NCBI GenBank assembly: GCA_040954595.2
Contig: CM082597.2
Coordinates: 2,108,001-2,172,000 of the forward strand
Length of the DNA stretch: 64,000 nt
Direction of reading: 5' to 3'
From: Balanoglossus misakiensis
Taxonomy: Eukaryota > Hemichordata
The translations under genes and the position numbers were made by a program. Below, one piece after another: positions 30,690 to 44,846 of this stretch. Under the pieces are notes generated by a model, which saw nothing but the letters and a program-made list of their open reading frames with translations, was not told the origin of the DNA and made no database searches. The stretch's first letter is position 1; every line of letters begins with the position of its first letter.

Positions 30690-32364
30690 ATGATTGGTAA
30701 GTTGTTAGGTATAGTTCTGTAATATTAGAGAAAAGGAATCAGTAACTGTAATGTTTGGTTACTTTGAGAAGTAATTTATAAATCATTCAGACGTGCTCAG
30801 AACTTTGTCTTATGGAGATTCAAACTTGCGTTGTGTGACATGTAAATAATTTGTAATGTTAACTATATTGCTCTTTTGTATATATATATTCCTGTAGCGA
30901 GAAAACAACGGAACATTGGGATATGCTTCTTCATAGCCACGACTGCATTTATTGGATTAGTATTGATCAGCCAGAAACCACTTCTACATGAACGCATCAA
31001 ATGGTAGGCACTTGTGTTTTTATGTGAATCTCATGTAGCAATAGCTGAGTTGGTTAATTACAGTAGCGACGGACTGCTAGCTAGCCAAGTAACACAAGCC
31101 ATTGCTTTGTATGAAACTAGACTAGGTGCATATTATAACACAATTGTAATTTCTGTGGCGTTCAACTCGATGGGCCGTGTGTTGTTTTTCCTGTGTCTCG
31201 CCGCTTTGATTTGACCACGTGAACGGAAGTACGAGGATGTAAGGTCATGTAGGGGTCATGAAAGTGGCCAACGAGAGGTGACCGTATCATTCAACCATCA
31301 GGGCTCCTCTTAGGGTATAACAATTTATTTATTTATTTATTTTATCCAGGAAAGGGTATTTATTAACACAAACAGTTGCGAGTACACGTGCACCACAAGC
31401 TCGTAGTAAGGCCGAACACCGACAATCTGCTTCTTGCAAACCGCAGAGGGACTTCGTGTACATCAAGATACCCAAAACCGGAAGCAGCACCCTGTCGAAG
31501 ATTTTATTCATGTACGGAATCAATCACGAATTAGTCGCAGCCATTGCTCCGAGGTCTCACTTCTTCATCCGCAGGGACGACTCCCTGGAACCACACATGC
31601 AAATGCAGGTGCTTCGATACAACTGCACGTCATTTCCGGGGTACAACTACATAGCCAGCCACGTCATCTACAATCGCGAGGCTATGCAGGCACTGATCCC
31701 GAAAGCGAAATTCTTCACGGTCATTAGAAATTCATACAACCACGCGCGATCATGGTTCTATGCTGGGGATGATCATTTGTCTACAAAGACATCCAAGTCG
31801 TTTGAAAATTACATGCTTGAGTATTATTCAAAGAACCATGAAAACCTGAATAGCAAATGTCTCAAAACTGTAACGATGAGCCAGGCTAGTTTCTTGGGTA
31901 TAAACCAAGAAGACTGCCCAAACTCCACCTCATTAACTTCAACTTTTGAACAGTTGGAAAGAGAGATTGACTTGGTGTTGATCAACGAGTATTATGAAGA
32001 ATCTCTGATCCTGTTGAAGAAGTTGATGTGTTGGGATGATGTTGATCTCGTGTACGTGTACACCCACTTACATGAGTATGTTCGGGCGCCTGAAGATCCC
32101 AAAGTGCGAGAGGTGATAGACAAGGTAAATTATGTGGACGCCATGATGTACGATCACTTCAATCGCTCCTTCTGGAAGAAAATCGACGAGTACGACGGTG
32201 ACTTTCAACAGGATTTGGCCAGATACCGACGGGTCCGAAATGAAACGCTGACAAAATGCCCGAAGGAGAGACCGCAATCGCCCTACTGTGTTCAGTTAAC
32301 CAAAATTCCACAGCACCCCCTACAAGGACAGGCCTACCAATACCAAATGAAATGGATGTGTTAG
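30690..32364 (+). CDS. Galactose-3-O-sulfotransferase family, Golgi type II membrane enzyme (3 exons)
   Basis: The family transfers sulfate from PAPS to O-3 of galactose on glycolipids or glycans in the Golgi. Exons: 30690-30696, 30898-31003, 31350-32364; 1128 nt, 375 aa. A short basic cytosolic head (MIARKQRN) is followed by one membrane anchor (residues ~8-27) and a luminal domain. The 5'-phosphosulfate loop is FVYIKIPKTGSSTL (Pro at ~79). The 3'-phosphate-binding segment is FFTVIRNSYNHARSWF (from ~159). Exon 1 contributes only seven coding bases, so the start is the least certain part; an upstream ATG at 30666 is out of frame and meets a stop at once. AATAAA at 32388-32393 lies directly after the stop. 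The exact acceptor (cerebroside or glycan) cannot be told. Confidence 0.85.
31326..31346 (+). repeat. (TTTA)n microsatellite just before sulfotransferase exon 3
   Basis: About four or five TTTA units. They double as the polypyrimidine-like stretch ahead of the acceptor at 31349. Confidence 0.7.
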
Positions 32365-32387
32365 CAAACCGATATGAGGATATTACT

Positions 32388-32393
32388 AATAAA
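32388..32393 (+). terminator. Candidate poly(A) signal of the sulfotransferase gene
   Basis: AATAAA starting 24 bp after the stop codon. It would give a very short 3' UTR; later hexamers are possible. Confidence 0.4.
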
Positions 32394-34297
32394 TGTGCAC
32401 TGAACGATATCCTAACATGATATGGTATCAGTGAATGGGACTTAGGGTCACAATCTCTTTCAACACACACCAACTCAGTAGATTTTTAAAACTGAAAACA
32501 CGGTTTTACTTTCAATAGGGCTGTGTTCACGGCCTGGGAAAATGAGGAGGTGGAAGGGCGCTGAAAATATTTTGGTTTGATCGTTTCGCAGCCAGCATTT
32601 CTAAACCCTCAAATTTGGAATCTTATTTGGTGGTGGTGGAGGTGGTGGAGGTTTGTGATAAGGCCATTAAATAATTGTAAACACTCAAAAGGATAGTGTC
32701 GTTTGAATTGCAAATGTGCAGATATTTACTTATTAAAATATCATAAATATTATGACCAAATACAGATTTATTACACCCCGTGCTTACAGCAGCCTAAGGA
32801 TAAAGATTTGGCCATTTATCAATGATGTACTAATATAAGAACTTTGCATGTAATGACATAATGATTAAAAATATTAATATTAAATCATTTGAATATCACT
32901 GGTAGTGGCCTCAATATCTGATCCCTCCTAAAAACGATTTTAAATGCATGCAGTATGGATTAACCCAAAACTCGTTATAATACTGAATCAAATCTGTTAT
33001 TTTAATTTTGCACTATTGTTTTATGTGTTTTTATAAGTATACATTATTTATCTGTCTGCCTGCCTGCATACCTCTGTGGGACCAACATAACAGCTGTTTC
33101 AGCTCATCTATGTTTTACCGCTGTCCACATCTATTGCATCATCCTTTGTCGAACCTGGAACGTCACAACATGATCCTATGAGAACAAAACTATTTTTTGG
33201 TTACAGTCCTATTATTCTGTGAACTATTTTTTTTTCTTTAAAATATTTATGTATCATGAACATGTAAATAGTATGGATAACTGGTTATTTAGCATATTTC
33301 AATGAGTAGCACAACAAGAATATGAGTTACAGAGAAAACACGCCACACACCTGGCTATATGTTAAGACTAATCTTAATCCATGATTATTGTGTTAATCTA
33401 GATCTATCCGTGATAATGGATTGAAACTAACAATCTTCTTACATTTCGTATGTTCACTTGCGTCTTCCATATGAGCGGTGTCGTGCGCAAATTCAATTCA
33501 TATTGTAACATATTTAAAACTACCACAAATATAGCACTTGCCTAGTAATTCAAAATATATTTAATATTACCAATCGTAAAATGAATAATAGAGATGCGCA
33601 TTTGGGTGATGAAATGCAATAACCCTGATTGTATATTCATTGGTATAAGTACCAACTCACGGTAGAATTACAGGTAACAGCTGGCGGTGTAAGAGCATTC
33701 AATTGGGATGGGAACATGATGTGCATATGCAACGTCCGAAGTTTGTTTCTTTTAATTTTAGGAGCAAAGGGTTGATTGTCAGTATATCTCGATTTTGAAA
33801 AACTCTTCCTCTCGAAACTTCAGGAAGAGATAGACTTCCGGTGACAAACGTCATTGGTGGAGACTTCCGGTGGGTGATGTGGGTTGTCTGGCAAAATAAC
33901 ACTTTCAGTATTGAACATACAGATTTGAGACATATATACGTAGACCATCGCAGCTGTTGCAGGGCATAGATAAAACGGATTAAAGTCCTGGGTCAAACCA
34001 TTCTGCCAAGAGGGGTGGGATATTGTACTTCGCTTGCTTGTTTTGTCGGGAGAATGAAAATTCATGTTGTAAATTTCGTTATATTTCATTTATTTCGGCT
34101 TTCACCACTCTATATTTTTACCCGAGATAAAATGTGCTCCATCAGTTCATTTTTCACCAACCAAGTCTATGCCTCTCCCCCTACTGTAGAAGTGGACGCA
34201 CCGTGTTCATAAAATGCACCCATTTAGTTTGCTTTCCCTCACATTCCTTTGATTCCGTCGTCACATCCAGATCTCGTTGACGATCCTCAGAGGACAA
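32394..34297. other. AT-rich intergenic stretch
   Basis: No exon, RNA gene or repeat of note is supportable apart from a short (GGT/GGA)n run near 32627-32653. The promoter of the VSDD-repeat gene must lie toward the right end. Confidence 0.4.
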
Positions 34298-36318
34298 ATG
34301 AAGACTTTGACGCCCCTCCTGTTGCTGTTAGCAACAGCGTGCCTGTATGTTTCCGGTAAGCGCCCCTTCACCTTACCGACAAGGAATCCGTTTCTCATTA
34401 ATCATGCCAAGCGATGTCCACATAATATAATCAAAGTTTGTTTTTGCTTGATTTAGTGAAAAATAATATCTGTTAAATAGGATAATATAAGTGAATGGCA
34501 ATCCCGAGTAATACACGGTAAAGACCAAAATCGTATATTGTCACCACCTCACGTGCACATAGGGGTATAATCTCTTTAAAAACTGAAACAAATATTTCAG
34601 TGAAAATTCGCTGTGATTTTAATATGATTTCATGTCACAATGATCAGCGCGGGCCGTTCGATACATGTAGATTTGTCGGTCTAATTTCCCGGACAGGGTC
34701 CCTAAGCTTCCAAAATGCTGACTCAAACGTGTACGATGAGGACGTGGGCCATATTGTCAGAGATAAAAAATCCCGTACTAAGCGGTATCTGTGTTGTAAC
34801 CCACAGTTCACCATGCCAAAGAACTTAATAGTCTCTCATAACAAAAGTCGAACAAAACATCCGCAAATATGGCCTTTTTTCTTATCCAAATGTATAAATT
34901 TCTTCTGAAATATAAATGGAAACACGAAGCAAACATGCAACGTGGCAGAAAGCAAATTTGATAGTTTTTGGCAACAGGTGTCAGGAGTCCACTCCGTCGT
35001 GCAAACTGCGCCACGATTAACTAATTGTGTCCACCTGTCTTGTTTGCAACGGAGGTCGTGACAGCGAGCATGCCGTTAAAATGTTGACCTCACGATTTCG
35101 AAAACAGGTTGACCTTTGTCCCCACAGCAACCTCTGCATGGAAATAATAAAGCATGCATCCTTCTGTAGTAACATGTTTTCTGCTTTTTATGTTAAATAG
35201 TCAGTTGAACTTTAATTTCCTCCACCACAACAACCACCACCACCACCACCATCTACAACAACAACAATAACAACATCGGAAAATTGTTCCTTTTGACAAT
35301 TCTTCCTTCTGTTTCCTTAGACAACATTGAATTGACTGGAAACAATTTCAACTTTCTCATTTTAGAGGCAAAATCATTGGTTCGAACGAACCGTGTGGCA
35401 GTGATGACCCAGAGCAAACCCACAGCGGTAAAATCAACTGGTCAAAAGTTGTATGTAAAGGGTGGTTTGACTGCAAAGGTTTCTGATGACATGATTGGTC
35501 GAGTGTCCGACGACATGATTGGTCAAGTGTCTGATGACATGATTGGTCGTGTCTCTGATGATGAAGTGATTGCTCAAGTCTCCGATGACATGGTTGGGCG
35601 AGTCTCCGACGACATGATTGGTCAAGTGTCTGATGACATGATTGGTCGTGTCTCTGATGATGAAGTGATTGCTAGAGTCTCCGATGACATGGTTGGTCAA
35701 GTCTCCGATGTCATGATTGGTCGTGTCTCCGATGACATGATTGGTCGTGTCTCTGATGATGAAGTGATTGCTCGAGTCCCCGATGACATGGTTGGGCGAG
35801 TCTCCGATGACATGATTGGGCGAGTCTCCGATGACATGATTGGTCGTGTCTCTGATGATGAAGTGATTGCTCGAGTCTCCGATGACATGGTTGGGCGAGT
35901 CTCCGATGACATGATTGGTCGTGTCTCTGATGATGAAGTGATTGCTCGAGTCTCCGATGACATGGTTGGGCGAGTCTCCGATGACATGATTGGCCAAGTG
36001 TCTGACGACATGGTTGGTCGTGTCTCCGATGACATGATTGGTCGTGTCTCTGATGATGAAGTGATTGCTAGAGTCTCCGATGACATGATTGGTCGAGTCT
36101 CTGATGATGAAGTGATTGCTAGAGTCTCCGATGACATGATTGGTCGAGTCTCTGATGACATGGTTGGCCGAGTCTCTGATGACATGATTGGTCAAGTCTC
36201 TGATGACGAAGTGATTGCTAGAGTCTCCGATGACATGATTGGCCGAGTCTCCGATGACTTCCTCGGGCGTGTGTACGATGACGAAATCGGTGTAGCAACT
36301 GTTATTGACGATGAGTAG
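34298..36318 (+). CDS. Secreted protein built of 32 tandem VSDD octa-/nonapeptide repeats (2 exons)
   Basis: Exons 34298-34355 and 35321-36318; 1056 nt, 351 aa. Exon 1 encodes a typical signal peptide (MKTLTPLLLLLATACLYVSG, phase-1 donor). Residues ~20-72 are non-repetitive (NFLILEAKSLVRTN and a KSTGQKLYVKGG stretch). From residue 73 come 24 eight-residue units of the type VSDD[MF][IVL]G[RQ] and eight nine-residue units VSDDEVIA[RQ]. The array then ends in a degenerate unit and the acidic tail VATVIDDE. The nine-residue unit falls at copies 4, 8, 12, 16, 19, 24, 26 and 30, so the ancestral period was probably a four-unit block. There are no Cys in the repeats. I know no family for it. Acidic Asp pairs could bind calcium or mineral, or the single basic residues could be cleavage sites; both are speculative. 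Confidence 0.8.
35479..36270 (+). repeat. Coding tandem repeat array, 24/27-bp units in ~99-bp blocks
   Basis: Thirty-two units totalling 792 bp encode the VSDD repeats. Because all units are multiples of three and stop-free, the antisense frames are also open across the array; those reading frames are by-products. Confidence 0.97.
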
Positions 36319-36605
36319 TATGAATAACATTGGTAATTACTGTGATAAAATAAGTAATGAATGAAATGTTGCTGCATGATTTTACATTAGTATATCGGTT
36401 ATTTTTTCATTGACACTGATAAGTATAACTGAGATGATTTGTGCTTTTTTTCGTTTCAGAAATATAAGCGGTGACTGGCATAAAGTAAAACATAATAACT
36501 GCAGCAATCATGGTGTATGGAGCTTTGGTGAATCGATCGATCTCTACAGCACTCGCTACCGGGATTAATGTATCACATAGCCACGGTGTATAATATGTGG
36601 TATAT

Positions 36606-36611
36606 TTTATT
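36606..36611 (-). terminator. Candidate poly(A) signal of LDLa-CAP paralogue 2
   Basis: Minus-strand AATAAA about 325 bp past the stop of LDLa-CAP 2, inside the presumed 3' UTR of the VSDD-repeat gene. Confidence 0.4.
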
Positions 36612-36750
36612 GTTAACACAGTTGAATAGAAGTCATCACTTCATTTACAGTGAATTATTTTGCCAAATATTCAAATTTGGTCTTCGGTGGACATTACCCA
36701 CAACCGACTGGGTGTGGAGTATTCTCTTGTGCAATTGCAATAGCTTCTGG

Positions 36751-36756
36751 AATAAA
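36751..36756 (+). terminator. Candidate poly(A) signal of the VSDD-repeat gene
   Basis: AATAAA about 430 bp past the stop. A minus-strand hexamer at 36606-36611 could serve the converging LDLa-CAP 2 gene, so the two 3' UTRs may overlap. Confidence 0.45.
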
Positions 36757-36933
36757 ATGATGGTATAAAATGGAACTTGTCCGTCAGATGTTGCCTGGTA
36801 TTAATCTAATATCAATATCTGGTGGCGCACTTTTGTGTGTGTAAACACAGATGACGAGCATCGTTATTATTTACTTAAACATAAGCGTGCAAAACCGACG
36901 TACACGCAGTTTTTCCTGCAAGACTAGTCGAGC

Positions 36934-40024
<3,091 letters not shown>

Positions 40025-40120
40025 TGTTGGTGCTCGCCTCGTTGCCAGGAATCCTCAAAATGCGACCGGCTGTGCGTATGTCGCCCTTGACTCTGAGATG
40101 CAACGCTGGACGCAGCCGAA

Positions 40121-40127
40121 TTTATAG
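40121..40127 (-). promoter_or_regulatory. TATA box of LDLa-CAP paralogue 2
   Basis: TATAAAT on the minus strand about 100 bp upstream of the ATG. With initiation ~30 bp downstream this leaves a 5' UTR of roughly 70 nt. Confidence 0.6.
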
Positions 40128-42147
40128 CTACGCTGGCGCTATCCCACAATTCCCTGGGAGAATGGAAATGTGCCATTCTGTAAGTCAAAATACTTACAGT
40201 TGAACCATAAAAAATTAATAACCATAAAACAATTTTTTTCTGATAGGCAATTTAATAATAATGGCAAAAGATAGCGACTTGTCTTTTACTCGATCAATTT
40301 CTTTATGATATTTGCACAGCGCAGAAATAATTGAGACCAAACATTATCGCCGTTCTTACGAAGTGAAAAATAATTATCAGTCGTCATCGTGCAATTAAAT
40401 ACCATCCGAAATTTCATTCAGGTATTTCAGAGAGATGAAATTAAACTATGCAGATCTGTCATTTATTGTCAACGACGCAATGAGACAATGTTTTAATATT
40501 TGGGTAATTTGGCGTGGGTCTGAAATTTTGAAATTTGACTTATACACCGTGGGAGATTTCTAAATACGGCATTGATTCTTAGCGGGTCTCATCCAATGGT
40601 TCGGTGCTTAGTTAGTTTTGGTGCCTGGTGCAACTTTTAATAATATTTTGCACCTGGACAAAAATAACTTATAATTTAAGCCTGTGTTAAGTCAAGAAAC
40701 CCTTGGCAACTTAGCAACCGATCCAGGTGTGTATGGCATTGTGTTGAGTTATGATAAAATATGAAGGGCGTGTATGGTCCCAATGGGCCGTGGTAACTAA
40801 AAACACGTGTACGATTAACGACGTTCGGGCCGATTGGGTGATAGCTGTATTTCGATATAACTACAAGAAAGTTTTGCTGTAATTATTGTCACTAAATATC
40901 ACAGCTTTATATACATGTACAAATGTACTCCATTTCCATAATGTTTTAATTTGCGGACAAAAGAAACTTTGTTAGGGGTGTCATTCATTCATTCATTCAT
41001 TCATTCATTCATTCATTCATTCATTCATCCAATACATCTATCCATTCCTTCATCACAGGCAAGTCATTCACGATTCATTCTCACTCATGTTTATATATAA
41101 TCATTTTCAAATTCTGCCGGTTATTATTGCCACTGTCAGTTTCGGAAATAAATTACGCTTTTGATTTACCACTGACATCGGCATCTGAAATATTTCTTAT
41201 TATCATCATATATGTCATGCCCAAAATATGTCAATATCTGTGGCTTCGGTACCCCGTTCTGAATTAAACTTTGGACCTTTACATGTACTCGATTTTCAAG
41301 ACAATGATAACAATGTTAACTTCATTTGGATGTGTTGATAAGCTGGTTCTGAGCCCTATGTAAAGTGCCAATATACTGACACACTTTCTGTGATGCATGT
41401 CATTTTAATATTATGCATTAAACGATAAAAACTGAAAATGCCATTTTCCTCATTACTGAAAGATGCTACGCATTCTTCCCTAATGAAAATATAATTAATA
41501 CCGCTAACATTTATTAGGACTGCTTAAAATAACTTCTTTAATCTAATTTTGATTGTATTTACTTTGAGAGGGAGAGGGCACGTTGCCAGTAGCTGCTCGG
41601 AACTTGGTAGAACGACATGCCCACTTTTTACTAGCATGTCTGTATCGACTACAGGACATGTTGCTGAACAGTCAATCTGTAAAGACAGGCCAGGCCAAGT
41701 TTATCATGTGTTCCCTATCTGAAGGTGAATGACCGTTGGTTTCATAATAATAAGCATTGTTCGATAGATCTCCAAAATAATTCTCCAACCATTGTGATAG
41801 TCAGATTATATCACCCACTGATTGCTAAAGCGTGCAACATTATGAAATGACAACCTTCTGACCAGATGCATCGTAGATAGATATATTGCGACATCACATA
41901 CATAGAGAAAAAAAAAACTCAGTCCACACAAGTCATAGTGTACACCCAATCAATGTTCAGTTTACTACAATTGAGTTCCCAGAAAATGTACATATCATTA
42001 TGTAGAAATAGCAAAGTGTGTTCAGTGTTGTGGCGGAATTTCTGATCACAAATCGCGTCAACTTGTCAGCTGTCCTACAATTACTGCTTGGTGATGGTCA
42101 TTACGTCACCGACACTCTGACGTCGCTCCATTGTATCATCGTCCGTC
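40128..42147. other. AT-rich intergenic region with a (CATT)n microsatellite
   Basis: No exon I can support. It should contain the 3' UTR of the micro-exon precursor gene at its right end; a minus-strand AATAAA lies at 41510-41515. A (CATT)n tract lies at about 40981-41030. Confidence 0.4.
40981..41030 (+). repeat. (CATT)n microsatellite
   Basis: About twelve ATTC/CATT units in intergenic DNA. Confidence 0.95.
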
Positions 42148-42235
42148 TCATTCCTGTAAATAGATGAATGATATCTATTAAAGTGGATTTTATTTTCGAT
42201 GAGTCACACACAATCAATTCAAACTGGTGAGAAGG

Positions 42236-42266
<31 letters not shown>

Positions 42267-44775
42267 GAAGATTCACAAGAAGGTATACTTACATGTACAT
42301 CATCTCGGATGTGTATCATTGGGAATTTTCCTCGTTCTTTGGCAAGAAAGAAAGGACGATTTTACATGTTAGTGAAATAATGCAAGAAAATAAGATTCAA
42401 GGTACAGGAATTCGATAATTTTATGAAAATGCAATTTTTTTGTCACAAATATTGATGCAGTTTGAATTTATCACGGTGTTGGTGTTTATATAAAAATGGG
42501 AAACTTACCTTGAACAGCTCTTTCTACGTCCTATATCAAACAAGAAAAACGAACAAACAAATCCTTTATTTATCTGACACTTACACAGATATGAAGCCAA
42601 CTTGAGTTGCAGGGACGGTCTTTACACTGTAAAAATGAAATTAGCCATACTTACCCGCAATCCGAGATGCATGCGACGTTTTTCTGCAAGCGAACAGACA
42701 GTTACAAATTTAGTTGACCCACTGTGGTAGCAAAATTAAAAATACTTGAAAATATTTCAAAAAAATATTTCCTTACCAATGTCGGAATCGTAGATGTCGT
42801 CATCGCTTTCCTGAAAGAAAACGACTTAAATTGTCAAAAACTCAAAACACTCGTGAAGGTCTGCGTGACCGATTTTTCTATTTCTCTGAATACTGAATTC
42901 TTATAAGAAAGAGTGTCGTTGTAATACTTACTCTAAGTCCGAGATGCATTCGTCTTTTCTCTGCAATGAAAGATGAGGGAGTTATCTTGGCAAATATTTC
43001 ATATATGGGAACAGTGTGATTTTAGGAGCAGACAATCGGAATATTGTGACATAATCTATACTAATAATTAAGTTTTAATATAAAAATGATGTTAAGTTCA
43101 AATTAATACACAAGGGTCTCTACGCGTGTGGAGATCTTTTTAAGTTTAAACCTACCTGGTTCGTCCTGAAGAAAGCGTGCAAAAAACACAGAAATAAATA
43201 TTGCATAATTCACTAACAAAAGTACAGAGAGGAATGGTTAATATTTGATTGAACCCAACAAAGTTATGACCGAAAAGCATTTACAAAAAATGAAAGTAAA
43301 CGTATTCTAGTGATGTTAGAGGGCGTCGTTAAGAGGGCGCTGTTCTCTACTTACTCTCAAGCCCAGATGCATACGACGTTTCTCTGCCAAGGAAAAATCA
43401 TGAAAATGCAAATGAGTAGTTGTGAGACCACGTGATTACCTTATCGTTCAACGAGAGTAAAATGAGTGATAAAGTCATGGTTTAGTAATTGTCACATACC
43501 TGCTTCGTAGACCTCATCGTCACTAGCCTGAAGCAGAACAGACAAGACATGAATGAATGATTCATGTAATTTATTAATTAAACCTGTCGCCATTTTCTCC
43601 AATTTTGAAACGAAGACTATACGTTCATCCTCGCATATGAGCTAAATTTACTTACCCTAAGTCCAAGATGCATACGTCTCTTCTCTGTAAGTGAAGGGAA
43701 AACATTTAAGGTACAGTCGTCAACTTGAGAAGGTAAATGATTTAGACTTCAACTTCGCTGTGAGCTTGTCCAACGCATATATCCTTGACTTACCTAGATC
43801 TGGATAAGCCGCCTGTAATTTAATAAAAAAGAATAGTATATATAAGGGTTGAATCCAAATGTAGGCGAGGTATATCTTTTAATAATGTTGTGCGATTTAC
43901 ACCACTTTCTTCTGTAAAAACCATACGCGGATTTTTTTACATTCTTTTACAAAATGATAGCCTTTAATATTCACTTTTATAAATGTATGCTATGAGTCTA
44001 CGAAATTACTTACCCTGCTGCCGAGGCTGTAACGGCGTTTTCCTGCAAGAAGAAAAAATATCTGATCACTGTTTTGCAAATACATGTATGTATAAATTTA
44101 CCTAAAACAGGAATTGTGAGTAATAGATTGGGCAGTAAAAAAGAACAGGTATAGTCTTGACCATTGTGAAGTCTCAACTTACCGAAATCGGGTTCAGCAT
44201 CCTAAGAGCGAAGAGTCGCCGTGAAAAAAGAAATTGTACATATTGAACATGAAGTGAGGCAAAATGCAATATTTAGAACGTTTTGCACTATTTACACCAG
44301 AAACAACAATCACATCACAACAAAAGTCAACAATAATAACAAAGTTTACAGAGCTGTACTCACCCTTAGACCAAGATGCATGCGTCGTTTTTCTATCATT
44401 AAAAGAAACGAAAATTAGTCTGGAGTAAGTATGGAGCTTCTTCAGTCACGTGTTAAGTAATTTGCATTAGATGTTAATCAAGCACTTTCGACAGAATTCG
44501 CCCCAAGTACTATAGAATGTAATGGTAACTCACCGATTCCAGCATCCTGAATTGCCGGCATGGAAGAAAACAAAACAGACAGTGTATTAATTAATTTTAT
44601 CACCAAGGTTTTTTGCATGGAATGCCTTGGAATCTTGTAACGAAAAGCACGTATGGAATGTCACAACCTGTCTTGAACACAGAAGACGTATACTCACGCG
44701 TTCGGCAAGTTGAGCTGAGCCAAATCTCACGAACACGAAGAGGGCTGCCAACGTCACAAATACTGCGGCCTGCAT
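42148..44775 (-). CDS. Predicted secreted multi-peptide precursor with six KRR-x-x-LG-x-R units, 16 mostly micro-exons
   Basis: Exons: 44775-44698, 44546-44534, 44392-44364, 44201-44183, 44042-44014, 43812-43794, 43684-43656, 43527-43500, 43383-43355, 43165-43156, 42960-42932, 42810-42777, 42683-42655, 42530-42509, 42336-42293, 42153-42148 (GAA TGA); 447 nt, 148 aa. Exon 1 encodes a signal peptide (MQAAVFVTLAALFVFVRFGSA). Six exons of exactly 29 nt each encode EKRRMHLGLR (five copies) or GKRRYSLGSR (one). They alternate with linker exons of 10-34 nt encoding acidic stretches (DAGI, DAEPDF, AAYPDL, ASDDEVYEA, DEP, ESDDDIYDSDI, DVERAVQ). Linker exons run phase 0 to 1 and repeat exons phase 1 to 0, all with good GT/AG ends. 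Cleavage at KRR would release MHLGLR- peptides with acidic tails; MHLGLRDAEPDF precedes Gly-KRR and could be amidated. No family recognised; neuropeptide-like role is inference. The end is the least sure part: another frame of the last exon is open for ~20 residues. Confidence 0.75.
42239..42266 (+). repeat. (ATC)n microsatellite
   Basis: About nine units in the last intron of the micro-exon precursor gene, close to the donor of exon 15. Confidence 0.9.
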
Positions 44776-44838
44776 TTTGGCGGGAGGAATCGGCGCTGAT
44801 CCGAACGAGAAGTGACATTCGACCAGAAGAATTCTGGC

Positions 44839-44846
44839 TTTTATAG
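44839..44846 (-). promoter_or_regulatory. TATA box of the micro-exon precursor gene
   Basis: CTATAAAAG on the minus strand, about 65-70 bp upstream of the ATG. Initiation ~30 bp downstream would give a 5' UTR of about 40 nt. Confidence 0.7.

Noticed and set aside
35434-36330. 298-codon minus-strand frame of NHVIGDS-type repeats
   Set aside because: A mirror of the coding VSDD repeats; the plus-strand frame has a signal-peptide exon in phase and the antisense one does not.
42100-42153. Alternative frame of the last precursor exon (about 20 residues, acidic then basic)
   Set aside because: It requires a phase-2 donor in the preceding exon, and none with a usable GT is present; kept only as an alternative.
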